From positions 1 through 23,879 of the IMG/VR virus record IMGVR_UViG_3300040770_000156: a stretch of DNA of 23,879 nt. The stretch is one strand, 5' to 3'. The DNA comes from a virus. The position numbers and the translations under genes are program-made. This document shows, piece by piece, positions 10,101 through 16,215 of the stretch. Every line of letters begins with the position of its first letter. Positions within the stretch are counted from its first letter, which is position 1. The notes beneath the pieces are model-generated. The model worked only from the letters and a program-made list of their open reading frames with translations, searched no databases and was not told the origin of the DNA.

Positions 10101-10795
10101 ACCGGAGCGGAAGCATTGCAGGCTCTATTGACGTAATTTCACCGACGATTCCTGCCATTTCCAACGCACGCTATGAGCTGTCAGGCCGCATCGCGTCGCA
10201 CCGTTGCGATGCCGACCTTATGGTTGTGTACCTCAACGGGTCTGGCGCTTACGCTGGCGAAGTGCATACGCCCCGAGTGACGCGCTCTGCAGGCGGACGG
10301 AACCTGCGCGACTGGGAGCTTCAAAGCACCTTCTTCACCGTGCCGGAGGGTGTGATTGCAATGTACTTTGCGTTTCGCACTTATCAAGTCGACGCAGGCG
10401 CAGGCGACAGTTACACATGGCTGACCCAGCCGATGCTTTGTCGTGCTGGCGCTGGACAGACCCAGCCTTCGCCGTGGTCAGCGGCCAACTTTGTCGAGCA
10501 GATCACGCCAGCCAATGCCAGCACTTACATTGCTGCGGCGGCGATTGGCAATGCACAAATTGATGTGTTGGACGCTGTCAAGATTACAACGGGCTTTTTG
10601 AGTGCTGATAGGTTTCAGGCCGGAAGCATATCTGCTAGCAAGATTTCGACCACAAGCCTGTCAGCGATTACGGCAACCATCGGCACATTGCGGACAGCAA
10701 CGTCTGGTGCGCGAATGGAAATATCTGACAACGTGTTGAAGGTGTTTGACGGTAATGGTGTCAAGCGTGTGCAGCTTGGCAATTTAGATTTATAA
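7142..10795 (+). CDS. Modular tail fibre / tip attachment protein (gpJ-like C terminus)
   Basis: This is a 1217-aa receptor-binding fibre. I chose the ATG at 7142 because GGAGG lies at 7127-7131 and the codon overlaps the previous stop (TAATG); an in-frame TTG at 7103 has no such support. The order is: Ig-like beta domains (about 1-245) with a 'VQDGVTYTDEITIVKVREG' linker; a short glycine-rich collagen-like segment (about 248-268); then three beta-sandwich modules at about 388-597, 733-891 and 914-1116. The last two are preceded by a helical linker. The C terminus, with 'VKITTGFLSADRFQAGSIS', resembles the DUF1983 end of lambda gpJ-type central fibres. The modules look like carbohydrate-binding jelly rolls, so binding of a surface glycan is plausible but inferred. 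It is followed by several small tail-tip genes. Confidence 0.85.
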   Translation: MAATVNARDVQLQATSPANRVLAVTMASNIAVSQENVTGLGLVVAGTKMVSLTASTQVFQVAKTGTVSPASTVLSADLRNLTNTPVITVTSGTITSPLTLSAGKLTVNYANLTTDTATLRLTVVQDGVTYTDEITIVKVREGIDALVGFLTNESHTVPADYLGNVTNYAGAGGSFKVFSGTSDITALCTFAIQVGGNPSTLAVSLGASTGVFSVTGGMPTSTEVTTLTLTATFGSSVLVKVFSIAKARAGATGAAGTNGTSGSSGVRGSRTFYVPLSGTTGTYSDTLATTTAAVEGGPVMNDLVVQYNNSVGFSQSKFYQIVNSVGSWAVVNAVVDGNLLVSGSVAATHIQANTFTADNVLTRGLTVRDTSGNIILSSGQGLDYTRVGGTKPPSNATFGADSTNLNVGISSGNFISNAGPYPDTADGFSFGYDDTGKTRQPIRASFGAWRPTGQGGVFLEFLAADSPANGTLSDINNGTNRYPVMAGQRYEASVYLSTHRCSAWVNIAWFTAAGVYIGENAGNAVFDNQAQGQLSNFPRTILFATAPANAATASIYVRSSYTGASNPFTFTSMWYFGTALTSQTVASPWSDGKGANWATNVVGATGVNSSITAAQNSANAANDTLANIASDNVLTKGEKPAVILEYATISQEYTGIQNQATAVGVSKVSFDTAIAALQNYLNNTIPNWNNLSVDTIIDGPTFRQKFIDYYVQRQAILNAIAQNANNRLQTRQNLVYNAGFENGFNGWTGATGSLIIFDSVWGRIAFKDGISGTGSIVSQKFQIQAGAGYTLAGDSLMLNATSGGVYFDLVWYNGAGVSLGETGQNVITTNHDFSASDSNRSVHAITHIAPAGATHASVRFVWEAIVGTAIVGVRQVKVERGSLPATPYSADATLPVLQNNANVAATTSLWTGVTGTGRPQDNATVGANDSNLQVGIGSNLIPNSDLTLTSGGWSVGYQQFAGQSFSLTRDLAGDDWRPFSGHNIGLYRSGSIAGSIDVISPTIPAISNARYELSGRIASHRCDADLMVVYLNGSGAYAGEVHTPRVTRSAGGRNLRDWELQSTFFTVPEGVIAMYFAFRTYQVDAGAGDSYTWLTQPMLCRAGAGQTQPSPWSAANFVEQITPANASTYIAAAAIGNAQIDVLDAVKITTGFLSADRFQAGSISASKISTTSLSAITATIGTLRTATSGARMEISDNVLKVFDGNGVKRVQLGNLDL

Positions 10796-10810
10796 AGAGA
10801 GGGGGTAATT

Positions 10811-11080
10811 GTGGCTTACGGGTTAAGAACTTACACAGCGGGAGGGGCGATTGCCGTAGACATTAGCGACAGGCTTACGAGGAGTGTCTCGTCCCATACT
10901 GTGTACCTCGACAATAGTTCGACAACTATATATGTCCCTGGAATGGTTGATGACGGGACTTGGGCGGTTTTTTGTGCTGACCCAAGGTCTGCATCTGGGG
11001 CCATAATCTATAATGGATATTTCATAGGCGGCATTAAGCGGACAGCCGCCACTATAACATTTAACGTATTGAGGGTTTAA
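10811..11080 (+). CDS. Small tail-tip protein, MAYG family (89 aa)
   Basis: The start is GTG, 15 bases after the fibre stop and behind a strong purine-rich site (GAGAGGGGG). The 89-aa product begins MAYGLRTYTAGGAIAVDIS and continues with 'DRLTRSV'. This N-terminal style is common in short tail proteins encoded after the fibre in siphophages and recalls the 'GLRVYN...DS' motif seen inside the next protein. It is soluble and beta-rich, and has no catalytic motif. It starts an AT-richer stretch relative to the fibre gene. The function is unknown; a cap or accessory part of the tail tip is the simplest idea. It is separated from the next ATG by only one base after its stop. Confidence 0.7.
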   Translation: MAYGLRTYTAGGAIAVDISDRLTRSVSSHTVYLDNSSTTIYVPGMVDDGTWAVFCADPRSASGAIIYNGYFIGGIKRTAATITFNVLRV

Positions 11081-11081
11081 T

Positions 11082-11720
11082 ATGGCATATGGGTTCTCAG
11101 TTACGAACAGTTCAGACTTTATTCAGGTTGGCGAGGACTATTCAAATTATGTCGTTGTTGCTAGTGGAACAGCGTTAGGTAATAGAGCAGCTATTAGTAT
11201 CCAAGACTACGGCGTTTTACCTCTTATCATGGTTAAACCAGATATCGACGTAATCATTGCTTGCTATTACGTTAAGAATAATGAATTTTCATTTACCGCC
11301 GTTGGCCCTGGCGGGGGTAGTGATGTGAGGTCGGTTTCATACAAGCTGCTCGTACCTGCGAATGTTGTAACACCCTCGACAGAGTCTTTTGGCTTGAGGG
11401 TTTACAACGGAAGCGGTGGACTTACTTTTGACAGTGGCAGAGAATATTTGAAAATCAATCAGGTACTCAAGATTACAGCCACCAGTGGAGGGGTCACAGC
11501 AGCGGTACTTAACGCCGACTCGTGGTACTCTCTTAACACTCTAGGACTTTTTGGAACGGCTCTGGTAAACGCCTCCCAAGGGCCGTGGATTTATAAAACA
11601 TTGAAGAGAAATGCCGACGCATCTATTGTAATCATGGGGAGAACCCTTTTTCAAGGTCCTTATTTTGTTTTTGAATTGTACGATACACAAGTCACCATTT
11701 TTGCTGGAGTATTCCCATGA
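11082..11720 (+). CDS. Tail-tip / tail fibre-like protein, MAYG paralogue (212 aa)
   Basis: The ATG sits one base after the previous stop; GAGGG near the end of that gene can serve as ribosome binding site. The protein starts MAYGFSVTNSSDFIQVG, and residues about 102-118 read 'FGLRVYNGSGGLTFDSG'. That repeats the motif with which the 89-aa neighbour begins, so the two are likely related in part. It is predicted to be beta-rich, with no membrane span. GC content in sampled lines is about 38-43 percent, clearly below the tape-measure and fibre genes. This suggests exchange of this module between phages. The stop overlaps the next ATG (ATGA). A structural role in the tail tip is inferred from context; no enzymatic motif is visible. 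Confidence 0.7.
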   Translation: MAYGFSVTNSSDFIQVGEDYSNYVVVASGTALGNRAAISIQDYGVLPLIMVKPDIDVIIACYYVKNNEFSFTAVGPGGGSDVRSVSYKLLVPANVVTPSTESFGLRVYNGSGGLTFDSGREYLKINQVLKITATSGGVTAAVLNADSWYSLNTLGLFGTALVNASQGPWIYKTLKRNADASIVIMGRTLFQGPYFVFELYDTQVTIFAGVFP

Positions 11721-12319
11721 TTACTTTTGTAGCGGTCACCAGCAACGGCATCCCTGCTTACACAATACAGCCGTCTGATGATAGTGCAGTAGTTGAAGGT
11801 TCGTTGCTGGGTAATTACACCATGCAAACTATGCCTCAAGGTGTCAACCTTCACGAGCTTCTGACTACCTACTATTTTGACCAGGGCTGGAGGTTGTTGC
11901 CTGAAAAAACAAACACCTACCACATATGGGATTTGGCGACTAAAACTTGGAAAGACCCGCGCACACTAGACGAGATTAAGATTGCAAAGAATTCTTATCT
12001 CAATGAAGCTCGTCTAGCGGCTAATCAAACATCTTTCTTATTCTCTGGCAAGTCCATCGCTGTTGACCAGCTTTCGCGTGGGGATATTGACGCCGTAAAC
12101 GGTGTAGTTACTCTCACTAATGAGATGCCAGCCGGATGGCAGGGCGCTTGGAAAGCGATAGATAACACATACGTTAGCTTACCTGACAAAGCAGCTTGGA
12201 TTATGTTCTACAAAGCTATGGTGGGGCAGGGGAGTGCTAACTTCGCCCACTCCCAGGCACTGAAAGCACGGGTGGCTGCAGCCACAACAATTGCACAGGT
12301 AGAAGCCATTGTCTGGTAA
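11717..12319 (+). CDS. DUF4376-like tail fibre-associated protein (200 aa)
   Basis: The gene starts in an ATGA overlap with the previous gene. The N-terminal half holds 'HIWDLATKTWKDPRTLDEIK', a small domain typical of proteins that follow phage fibre genes. The C-terminal half matches the pattern I know as DUF4376: a helix 'KIAKNSYLNEARLAANQ', a strand pair around 'FLFSGKSIAVDQLSRGDID', then 'WKAIDNTYVSLPDKAAW', and a final helix. Members are found beside tail fibres and are thought to act in fibre assembly or as fibre parts; the molecular role is not settled. Base composition remains lower in GC than the earlier structural genes. A 22-base gap with AAGGAAAA leads to the next gene. Confidence 0.75.
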   Translation: MITFVAVTSNGIPAYTIQPSDDSAVVEGSLLGNYTMQTMPQGVNLHELLTTYYFDQGWRLLPEKTNTYHIWDLATKTWKDPRTLDEIKIAKNSYLNEARLAANQTSFLFSGKSIAVDQLSRGDIDAVNGVVTLTNEMPAGWQGAWKAIDNTYVSLPDKAAWIMFYKAMVGQGSANFAHSQALKARVAAATTIAQVEAIVW

Positions 12320-12341
12320 CTACCATAACTAAGGAAAATGA

Positions 12342-13148
12342 ATGGCTAATTTGAGAGTGGTATATAACAACAGTGCTGACAGAGCGACATTGTCAGCGAC
12401 AGCTGGCGTGGGCACTCTTGTTGCAGCCAATTTATTGACAGATATCAAGTCGGAAGTGTGGCGTACAGCGACTACATCAGCTTCGATCACACTTACGTGG
12501 ACAAACGCTGAGTTGATAGGTTGTGTGGCCCTGCCGTTCTGCAACCTGTCTGCCACAGCAACCATCCGTGTGAGAGGCTACACAGAAGTTGCGGATGTTG
12601 CTGCTGCGGTGGATACTGGTGTAAAGCTGGCCTGCCCAGTAGGTACAGGTGTTGCCCCGGCTGGAGTTAATTCGTACGCCTACGCAGGTGCTTCCTACGC
12701 TGTTGCTTGGCTTGCACAGACGTCAGTGAAGAAGGTTGTGGTTGACCTCGTCGACACAGGCAACTCGTACATCGAAGCCGCCCGTGTTGTTGCAGGGGCA
12801 TACTGGTCGCCGATTAACAATGCTGATTATGGCGCTCAGTTGACAATGGTCGACACCAGCAAACACGAACGCTCTGACGCTGGGGATTTACGGACGGAGC
12901 GTGGTTACATGCACAAAAAGATTAACCTGGATCTTAGCGTAATGCCAGCCGAAGATCGGAATGTAATCTGGAGCATATCCAGAATCAACGGTATGTCGAA
13001 ACCTATGCTGCTAAGTCTGACCCCAGAAGTCGGCGATGCAACAGAGGAGCAAACTTTTTCACTGTACGGGAAATTGTCCCAGCAAAGCAGCATTCGATAC
13101 CAGTTTGCGAACCAGTACAACACAACGATTGAACTGGAGGAGATCTAG
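12342..13148 (+). CDS. Minor tail / structural protein, beta-rich (268 aa)
   Basis: The ATG follows AAGGAAAATGA at normal spacing. The 268-aa product looks like a two-part structural protein. Residues about 1-155 are short beta strands with 'ALPFCNLSATATIRVRGYTE', resembling a discoidin-like jelly roll. The rest includes 'KINLDLSVMPAEDRNVIWS' and ends with 'NTTIELEEI'. I know this layout from uncharacterised structural proteins near the lysis genes of siphophages, but I cannot attach a firm family name. There is no signal peptide or membrane span. It is the last clear tail gene before the lysis region, and a 68-base gap follows it, the longest on the + strand before the terminator. Confidence 0.65.
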   Translation: MANLRVVYNNSADRATLSATAGVGTLVAANLLTDIKSEVWRTATTSASITLTWTNAELIGCVALPFCNLSATATIRVRGYTEVADVAAAVDTGVKLACPVGTGVAPAGVNSYAYAGASYAVAWLAQTSVKKVVVDLVDTGNSYIEAARVVAGAYWSPINNADYGAQLTMVDTSKHERSDAGDLRTERGYMHKKINLDLSVMPAEDRNVIWSISRINGMSKPMLLSLTPEVGDATEEQTFSLYGKLSQQSSIRYQFANQYNTTIELEEI

Positions 13149-13176
13149 TATTGAAGCGTTTCGGCCACTACGCGAG

Positions 13177-13204
13177 TTGTGTTGTGGCATTTAGAATTTA
13201 TAAC
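13177..13204 (+). promoter_or_regulatory. Possible promoter before the lysis cassette
   Basis: TTGTGT at 13177-13182 and TATAAC at 13199-13204 are separated by 16 bases, close to a sigma-70 layout, in the only sizeable gap of the late block. The -35 match is weak, so this is a candidate only. Confidence 0.25.
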
Positions 13205-13216
13205 TTGGAGATTAAC

Positions 13217-13642
13217 ATGAAACTAGCACTATACAAAGGTGATGGAACCAAATTCAACGCAGCCATTCGTTGGGTGGATGGCGGTATTTACAGCCATTGC
13301 GAACTGGTATTCTCAGACGGCATGTCTGCCTCTGCAACCTACCGAGACGACAAAACAGTCCGCGCCAAGGTTATAGACTTCTTCCCTGGCCGGTGGGACT
13401 TCATCGAGCTTCCGGAGAGCCTTGAAGCTGACGCCCGTGCCTTCTACGAAGGCACAGCAGGTACACCGTACGACCTACTTGGTCAGGTTCGGTTTGTATT
13501 TGGTCTGGTCAAGGGGGACAACAAAACCTTCTGGTGTAGCGAGTGGTGCGCTGCTGCGCTCGGTATGCAAGATCCTTGGCGGTATGGGCCTAACGGCTTG
13601 GCCTCTGCAGTAAAAGCTCACTCCGCCTGGAGTACCAAGTGA
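13217..13642 (+). CDS. Papain-like NlpC/P60-superfamily protein (YiiX-like)
   Basis: I start at ATG 13217, where GGAG at 13207-13210 gives a normal spacer; an in-frame TTG at 13151 has no site and would add 22 unlikely residues. The 141-aa product carries His27 in 'YSHCEL' and Cys107 in 'WCSEW', with Asp/Glu and 'GTPYDLLG' between. This His-before-Cys order is typical of the circularly permuted papain-like proteins of the NlpC/P60 superfamily (YiiX/YebB group). Such proteins occur in many phages between tail and lysis genes; they may cut peptide or amide bonds in peptidoglycan, though phage members are mostly untested. There is no signal peptide. Its end overlaps the next gene (GTGA), which ties it to the lysis cassette. 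Confidence 0.8.
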   Translation: MKLALYKGDGTKFNAAIRWVDGGIYSHCELVFSDGMSASATYRDDKTVRAKVIDFFPGRWDFIELPESLEADARAFYEGTAGTPYDLLGQVRFVFGLVKGDNKTFWCSEWCAAALGMQDPWRYGPNGLASAVKAHSAWSTK

Positions 13643-14001
13643 ACGCCAGATCGGGGGACTTACTCTCGGCACTTATCGCCCTAGCGCTATCGCTGTCGTT
13701 TGTAACGTCCTCCAACACTGTCCTGTACACGGCAATGGAGTCTTACTCGCTCTGGCCCCACTGGGCCATTTCCGCAGCGCTGTCTGGTCTGTTTTGCCTG
13801 TGTGCAGCAGTTTCTGAAAATACTAAGGCTCACGCCCTGGCAAGGTTCTTGTCAGGCTGCGTCTGGGGTACTGCGGTACTCGTTCTAGGCTCACAATCAC
13901 TTTGGCTCCCTGTCTTCTGGACTGCGCTAGTGTTACTTTCATTCGACATTATCTCAGTCATAAATAAGGGACTAATATGGACTCCAAAGAATCGCTTTTA
14001 A
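13639..14001 (+). CDS. Four-helix membrane protein of the lysis cassette (120 aa)
   Basis: The start is GTG in a GTGA overlap with the previous stop. The protein has about four hydrophobic segments, near residues 8-25, 42-59, 66-85 and 88-108, with short charged loops and a basic C-terminal end (TPKNRF). I do not recognise the family. Its place directly before the holin suggests a second holin, an antiholin or a helper membrane protein, but superinfection exclusion is equally possible. Its last 25 bases overlap the start of the holin gene in another frame, so their expression is coupled. No lipobox is visible, so it is not an o-spanin. Confidence 0.7.
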   Translation: MNARSGDLLSALIALALSLSFVTSSNTVLYTAMESYSLWPHWAISAALSGLFCLCAAVSENTKAHALARFLSGCVWGTAVLVLGSQSLWLPVFWTALVLLSFDIISVINKGLIWTPKNRF

Positions 14002-14288
14002 CGTCGGCATACCTGACCTATGCCTGGGTAGTCGGTGTCAGCTTGTGGGGTGGGCTTGTCTCGTACTTCGAGAAGAAGGAGCCTTTCAACTGGCTCCACT
14101 TGTTCGCTCACTTGCTGTCGTCGTCCTTTGCTGGACTGATGACTTACTACCTCTGCCAAGCCGGGTCCGTGCCAGAGCCGCTTACAGGTGTGTTCTGCGG
14201 CGTTGCTGCACACATGGGCACCCCTGCCCTGCTGAAGATCAAGATCATCCGGCAGTTCTTTGAAAAAGATGACAAGGAGTCGAAATGA
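13977..14288 (+). CDS. Holin (lysis protein S-like)
   Basis: The ATG is preceded by AAGGGA within the overlapping upstream gene. The 103-aa protein has three probable membrane segments, at about residues 11-31, 39-60 and 69-88, and a charged C-terminal tail (EKDDKESK). The 'GVFCGVAAHMGTPALLKI' end resembles the last helix of the phage_holin_3 (PF05106) family. Holins collect in the inner membrane and open lesions at a set time, letting endolysin reach the wall. It lies immediately upstream of the GH19 endolysin and overlaps it by four bases (ATGA), the classic holin-endolysin arrangement. Assignment is by topology, motif and position. Confidence 0.8.
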   Translation: MDSKESLLTSAYLTYAWVVGVSLWGGLVSYFEKKEPFNWLHLFAHLLSSSFAGLMTYYLCQAGSVPEPLTGVFCGVAAHMGTPALLKIKIIRQFFEKDDKESK

Positions 14289-14926
14289 TAACACTTGAAC
14301 AACTGCTCAAGGCAGCGCCAATAGCCAAGCTACGGGCAGCTATGTTCATTTCGCCACTGAATGCCACGATGGATAAGTGGGGCATCAATACCCCGCTACG
14401 CCAAGCTGCATTCCTGGCCCAGGTATTGCACGAGTCTGGCCTTCTGGCAGTGACAGAGGAAAACCTCAACTACTCGGCTGCGGGTCTTATGAAGACTTGG
14501 CCTACGCGCTTCCCTACCCTGGCGATTGCCAAAGCTTACGAGCGACAGCCTGAGAAGATTGCCAACAAAGTGTATGCCTCGCGCATGGGTAACCGTGACG
14601 AAGCCTCTGGGGACGGTTGGAAGCACAGGGGAGCTGGCCTGATCCAGTTAACGGGCAAAGACAATCATCTAACCTACGCGATTCGGGCTGATAAAGACGT
14701 CTTAACCGTCGGGGAATACATCCGTAGCACCGAGGGTGCTTGCGACGTTTCTGGATGGTTCTGGAGCATCAATGCCCTGAACAAGTTTGCGGATGTGGGT
14801 GACTTCGACGGAGTGTCAGATGTCATCAACCTGGGGCGTAAGACTGCCAAGGTCGGAGACGCTATCGGTTTCGCACACAGAGCTGAAATGTACAACACCT
14901 TGAAAAAGGTATTAGGAGTGAAATAA
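14285..14926 (+). CDS. Endolysin, glycoside hydrolase family 19
   Basis: The 213-aa protein is a phage lysozyme of the chitinase class I (GH19) fold, which cuts glycosidic bonds in peptidoglycan. Visible family motifs are 'FLAQVLHESG' with the likely catalytic acid Glu50, 'TEENLNYSAAGLMKTWP' with a second candidate Glu59, and 'YASRMGNRDEASGDGW' followed by 'RGAGLIQLTGKDNH'. No signal peptide or SAR helix is seen at the N terminus, so export should depend on holin lesions. There is no separate wall-binding domain; the length is normal for single-domain phage GH19 enzymes. It overlaps the holin gene by ATGA and the next membrane protein by TAATG. Confidence 0.93.
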   Translation: MITLEQLLKAAPIAKLRAAMFISPLNATMDKWGINTPLRQAAFLAQVLHESGLLAVTEENLNYSAAGLMKTWPTRFPTLAIAKAYERQPEKIANKVYASRMGNRDEASGDGWKHRGAGLIQLTGKDNHLTYAIRADKDVLTVGEYIRSTEGACDVSGWFWSINALNKFADVGDFDGVSDVINLGRKTAKVGDAIGFAHRAEMYNTLKKVLGVK

Positions 14927-15450
14927 TGGATTGGAAAAATATTGTAAGCCGCACTGCCCCGCTGTTGGGTGCAGCCTTGGGTGGCCCGTTGGGTGGCATT
15001 GCAGTGGCGAAAATCGCTGACGCGCTTGGCTTGTCTGACAAGACAGAGGCTGCGATCACTGAAGCATTGGCTGGCACCACACCGGAGCAGCTGTTGGCAT
15101 TGAAGAATGCTGATCAGACTTTCTCGGTGCGAATGCAGGAGTTGGTGTTCGCTGACGCAAAAGACTCAGCGTCGATTGCGGCAGGAGACAGGGATAGTGC
15201 GCGAAAGCGCGAGTCGGAAGTCAAGGACAATACGCCAAGGAATCTTGCGTACATTGTCACGGCTGGCTACTTCAGCATCGTCGCCCTCCTCATCCTGGGT
15301 AAAATCCCAGTCGAGAACAAGGACATGCTGTTCATCATGCTCGGTACGCTGGGCACAGCCTGGGTTGGCGTGATGGCATACTACTTTGGCACGACAGCCA
15401 ACAGCAAACACAAGACGGACCTGCTTGCCAGGGCAGAGTCCATCAAGTAA
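14926..15450 (+). CDS. 3TM holin-like membrane protein (GTA_holin_3TM type)
   Basis: The ATG shares a base with the endolysin stop (TAATG) and has AGGAG upstream. The 174-aa protein has an N-terminal glycine/alanine-rich hydrophobic part (about 13-35), a charged middle, and two clear membrane helices near 108-125 and 133-155 with the pattern 'AYYFGTTANSKHKTDLLARA' at the end. This matches the layout of the PF11351 'holin of 3TMs' group, found in gene-transfer agents and many phages. As a clear holin already precedes the endolysin, this may act as antiholin or as an alternative holin. It is the last gene of the late block and is followed by the terminator hairpins. Confidence 0.75.
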   Translation: MDWKNIVSRTAPLLGAALGGPLGGIAVAKIADALGLSDKTEAAITEALAGTTPEQLLALKNADQTFSVRMQELVFADAKDSASIAAGDRDSARKRESEVKDNTPRNLAYIVTAGYFSIVALLILGKIPVENKDMLFIMLGTLGTAWVGVMAYYFGTTANSKHKTDLLARAESIK

Positions 15451-15458
15451 AATTTATC

Positions 15459-15478
15459 GCTTCTGGTAGAAGCATTTT
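15459..15478 (+). terminator. Weak hairpin terminator, first of two
   Basis: GCTTCT (15459-15464) pairs with AGAAGC (15468-15473) around a 3-base loop and is followed by ATTTTAT. It starts nine bases after the last late gene. The reverse strand also forms the stem, with a later U-rich stretch, so it might also slow transcription arriving from the right. Confidence 0.45.
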
Positions 15479-15480
15479 AT

Positions 15481-15514
15481 GCGGAGACAGGCTTATGCTT
15501 GCCTCCGCTTTTTT
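15481..15514 (+). terminator. Rho-independent terminator of the late operon
   Basis: GCGGAG-a-CAGGC (15481-15492) pairs with GCTTG-c-CTCCGC (15497-15508) around a TTAT loop, with one mismatch and one G-U pair, followed by six T residues at 15509-15514. The T-tract is only on the + side, so it ends the rightward late transcript at the convergent junction. Confidence 0.92.
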
Positions 15515-15523
15515 GCGTCTGTA

Positions 15524-15691
15524 CTACGAGCCAAGCTTCTCGTTACGACGACGGTGTAGTTTGTGATTTCGGATGTCACGGCGAACCTCGTCGACTGAGT
15601 CGACAACAACCCCGCACACGCCACGGATGAAAATAAATAGGAAGATGAACGGCAGCAGCAAATACTGCAGGTAGTACGAGATGGTACGCAT
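15524..15691 (-). CDS. Small single-span membrane protein (55 aa)
   Basis: This reading frame encodes 55 residues starting MRTISYYLQYLLLPFIFLF. A strong hydrophobic segment (about residues 9-30) is followed by an acidic then very basic tail with 'HKLHRRRNEKLGS'. The ATG overlaps the stop of the upstream gene (TGATG), which supports real, coupled translation. It is the last gene of the leftward operon, ending ten bases from the late terminator. No family is recognised. Topology would put the basic tail in the cytoplasm. Possible roles include an inner-membrane effector or host takeover protein; none can be shown from sequence. Confidence 0.7.
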   Translation of the reverse strand: MRTISYYLQYLLLPFIFLFIFIRGVCGVVVDSVDEVRRDIRNHKLHRRRNEKLGS

Positions 15692-15990
15692 CACGCAGCA
15701 GCTGGTGGTGGCAGTGGTGTGACTGGCCCCATTGCGATGTCCAGCTGGCCGAACAACTCGCCCAGTTCCTTGGTGTCCTTCACCTTGTCATCATGCTTTG
15801 CCTTGATGTACTTCATAATGAGGGACGCCTTGATGCCAGTCTTCTCTTCCAGGGCTTCGCCGATCAGTTTCAGGTCGGTTTTTGCACCTTCGATGGCGCT
15901 GTAGTGCATTGAGGACTCAGAGATGTACCCTGCCAGGAGTTCTTGGCTAACTTCGACGGGGCCGTTGGCGGTGTTGATGGTAGTGTTCAT
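15691..15990 (-). CDS. Small helical protein, possibly DsbA-like dsDNA-binding (99 aa)
   Basis: I place the start at ATG 15990, preceded by AAAAGGAAAACAAC; the frame stays open further upstream but would run through the neighbouring gene and has unnatural composition there. The 99-aa product begins MNTTINTANGPVEVS and has a helical core 'LKLIGEALEEKTGIKASLIMKYI', followed by an acidic helix 'DTKELGELFGQLD' and a Pro/Ala tail. The pattern of a helix, 'EKxGI', a second helix with 'KY', and a final acidic helix recalls the T4 dsDNA-binding protein DsbA. I could not verify this and the match is weak. A hairpin lies just ahead of its ribosome site. Confidence 0.75.
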   Translation of the reverse strand: MNTTINTANGPVEVSQELLAGYISESSMHYSAIEGAKTDLKLIGEALEEKTGIKASLIMKYIKAKHDDKVKDTKELGELFGQLDIAMGPVTPLPPPAAA

Positions 15991-16006
15991 GTTGTTTTCC
16001 TTTTGA

Positions 16007-16213
16007 TTAACCGACGATTTTCGTCGGTTTGTAAACTTTGTTGTCTTCAATTGCGTAGCGGCGCACATCTTGCGCGTCGTCGAGGAAGTACACCCCCTCC
16101 AAGTCTTTGTACACGGTGTACACCTTGCCAATGGTGACGTCCTGAATGCCCTTGTTACGCTTGTGGTGGCAGAACACCACCTCGTCACCTGCTTTGAATT
16201 TTGGTGCAGCCAT
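16007..16213 (-). CDS. SH3-like small protein, copy 2 (68 aa)
   Basis: The 68-aa product begins MAAPKFKAGDEVVFCHHKRNK and continues 'DVTIGKVYTVYKD'. The order K-F-x-x-G-D-x-V-V-F, then K-R-N-K, then D-V-T-I-G-K-x-Y is shared with the adjacent upstream gene, so the two are tandem paralogues. The pattern fits a small SH3-like or KOW-like beta barrel, common in phage early regions, with no known enzymatic role. The ATG lies two bases after the upstream stop and has no clear ribosome site, so translation probably depends on coupling. Its last codons form one arm of a perfect hairpin. Confidence 0.8.
   Translation of the reverse strand: MAAPKFKAGDEVVFCHHKRNKGIQDVTIGKVYTVYKDLEGVYFLDDAQDVRRYAIEDNKVYKPTKIVG
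16009..16029 (-). promoter_or_regulatory. Intercistronic hairpin, 9-bp perfect stem
   Basis: AACCGACGA (16009-16017) and TCGTCGGTT (16021-16029) are exact reverse complements with a 3-base loop. In the leftward mRNA it spans the end of the SH3-like gene and precedes the AAAAGGAAAAC ribosome site of the next gene. No U-tract follows, so it is not an intrinsic terminator. Confidence 0.65.
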
Positions 16214-16215
16214 GA

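Noticed and set aside
13151-13216. TTG start for the papain-like protein at 13151
   Set aside because: The added 22 residues do not fit the family and ATG 13217 has its own GGAG site.
15590-15604. GTCGAC-TGA-GTCGAC inverted repeat
   Set aside because: It lies in the coding region of the 55-aa protein and arises from a repeated Val-Asp codon pair; no regulatory context.
15991-16188. N-terminal extension of the 99-aa protein up to 16188
   Set aside because: It would read through the SH3-like gene in another frame with Cys/Thr/Arg-rich, unlikely protein; ATG 15990 has a good ribosome site.
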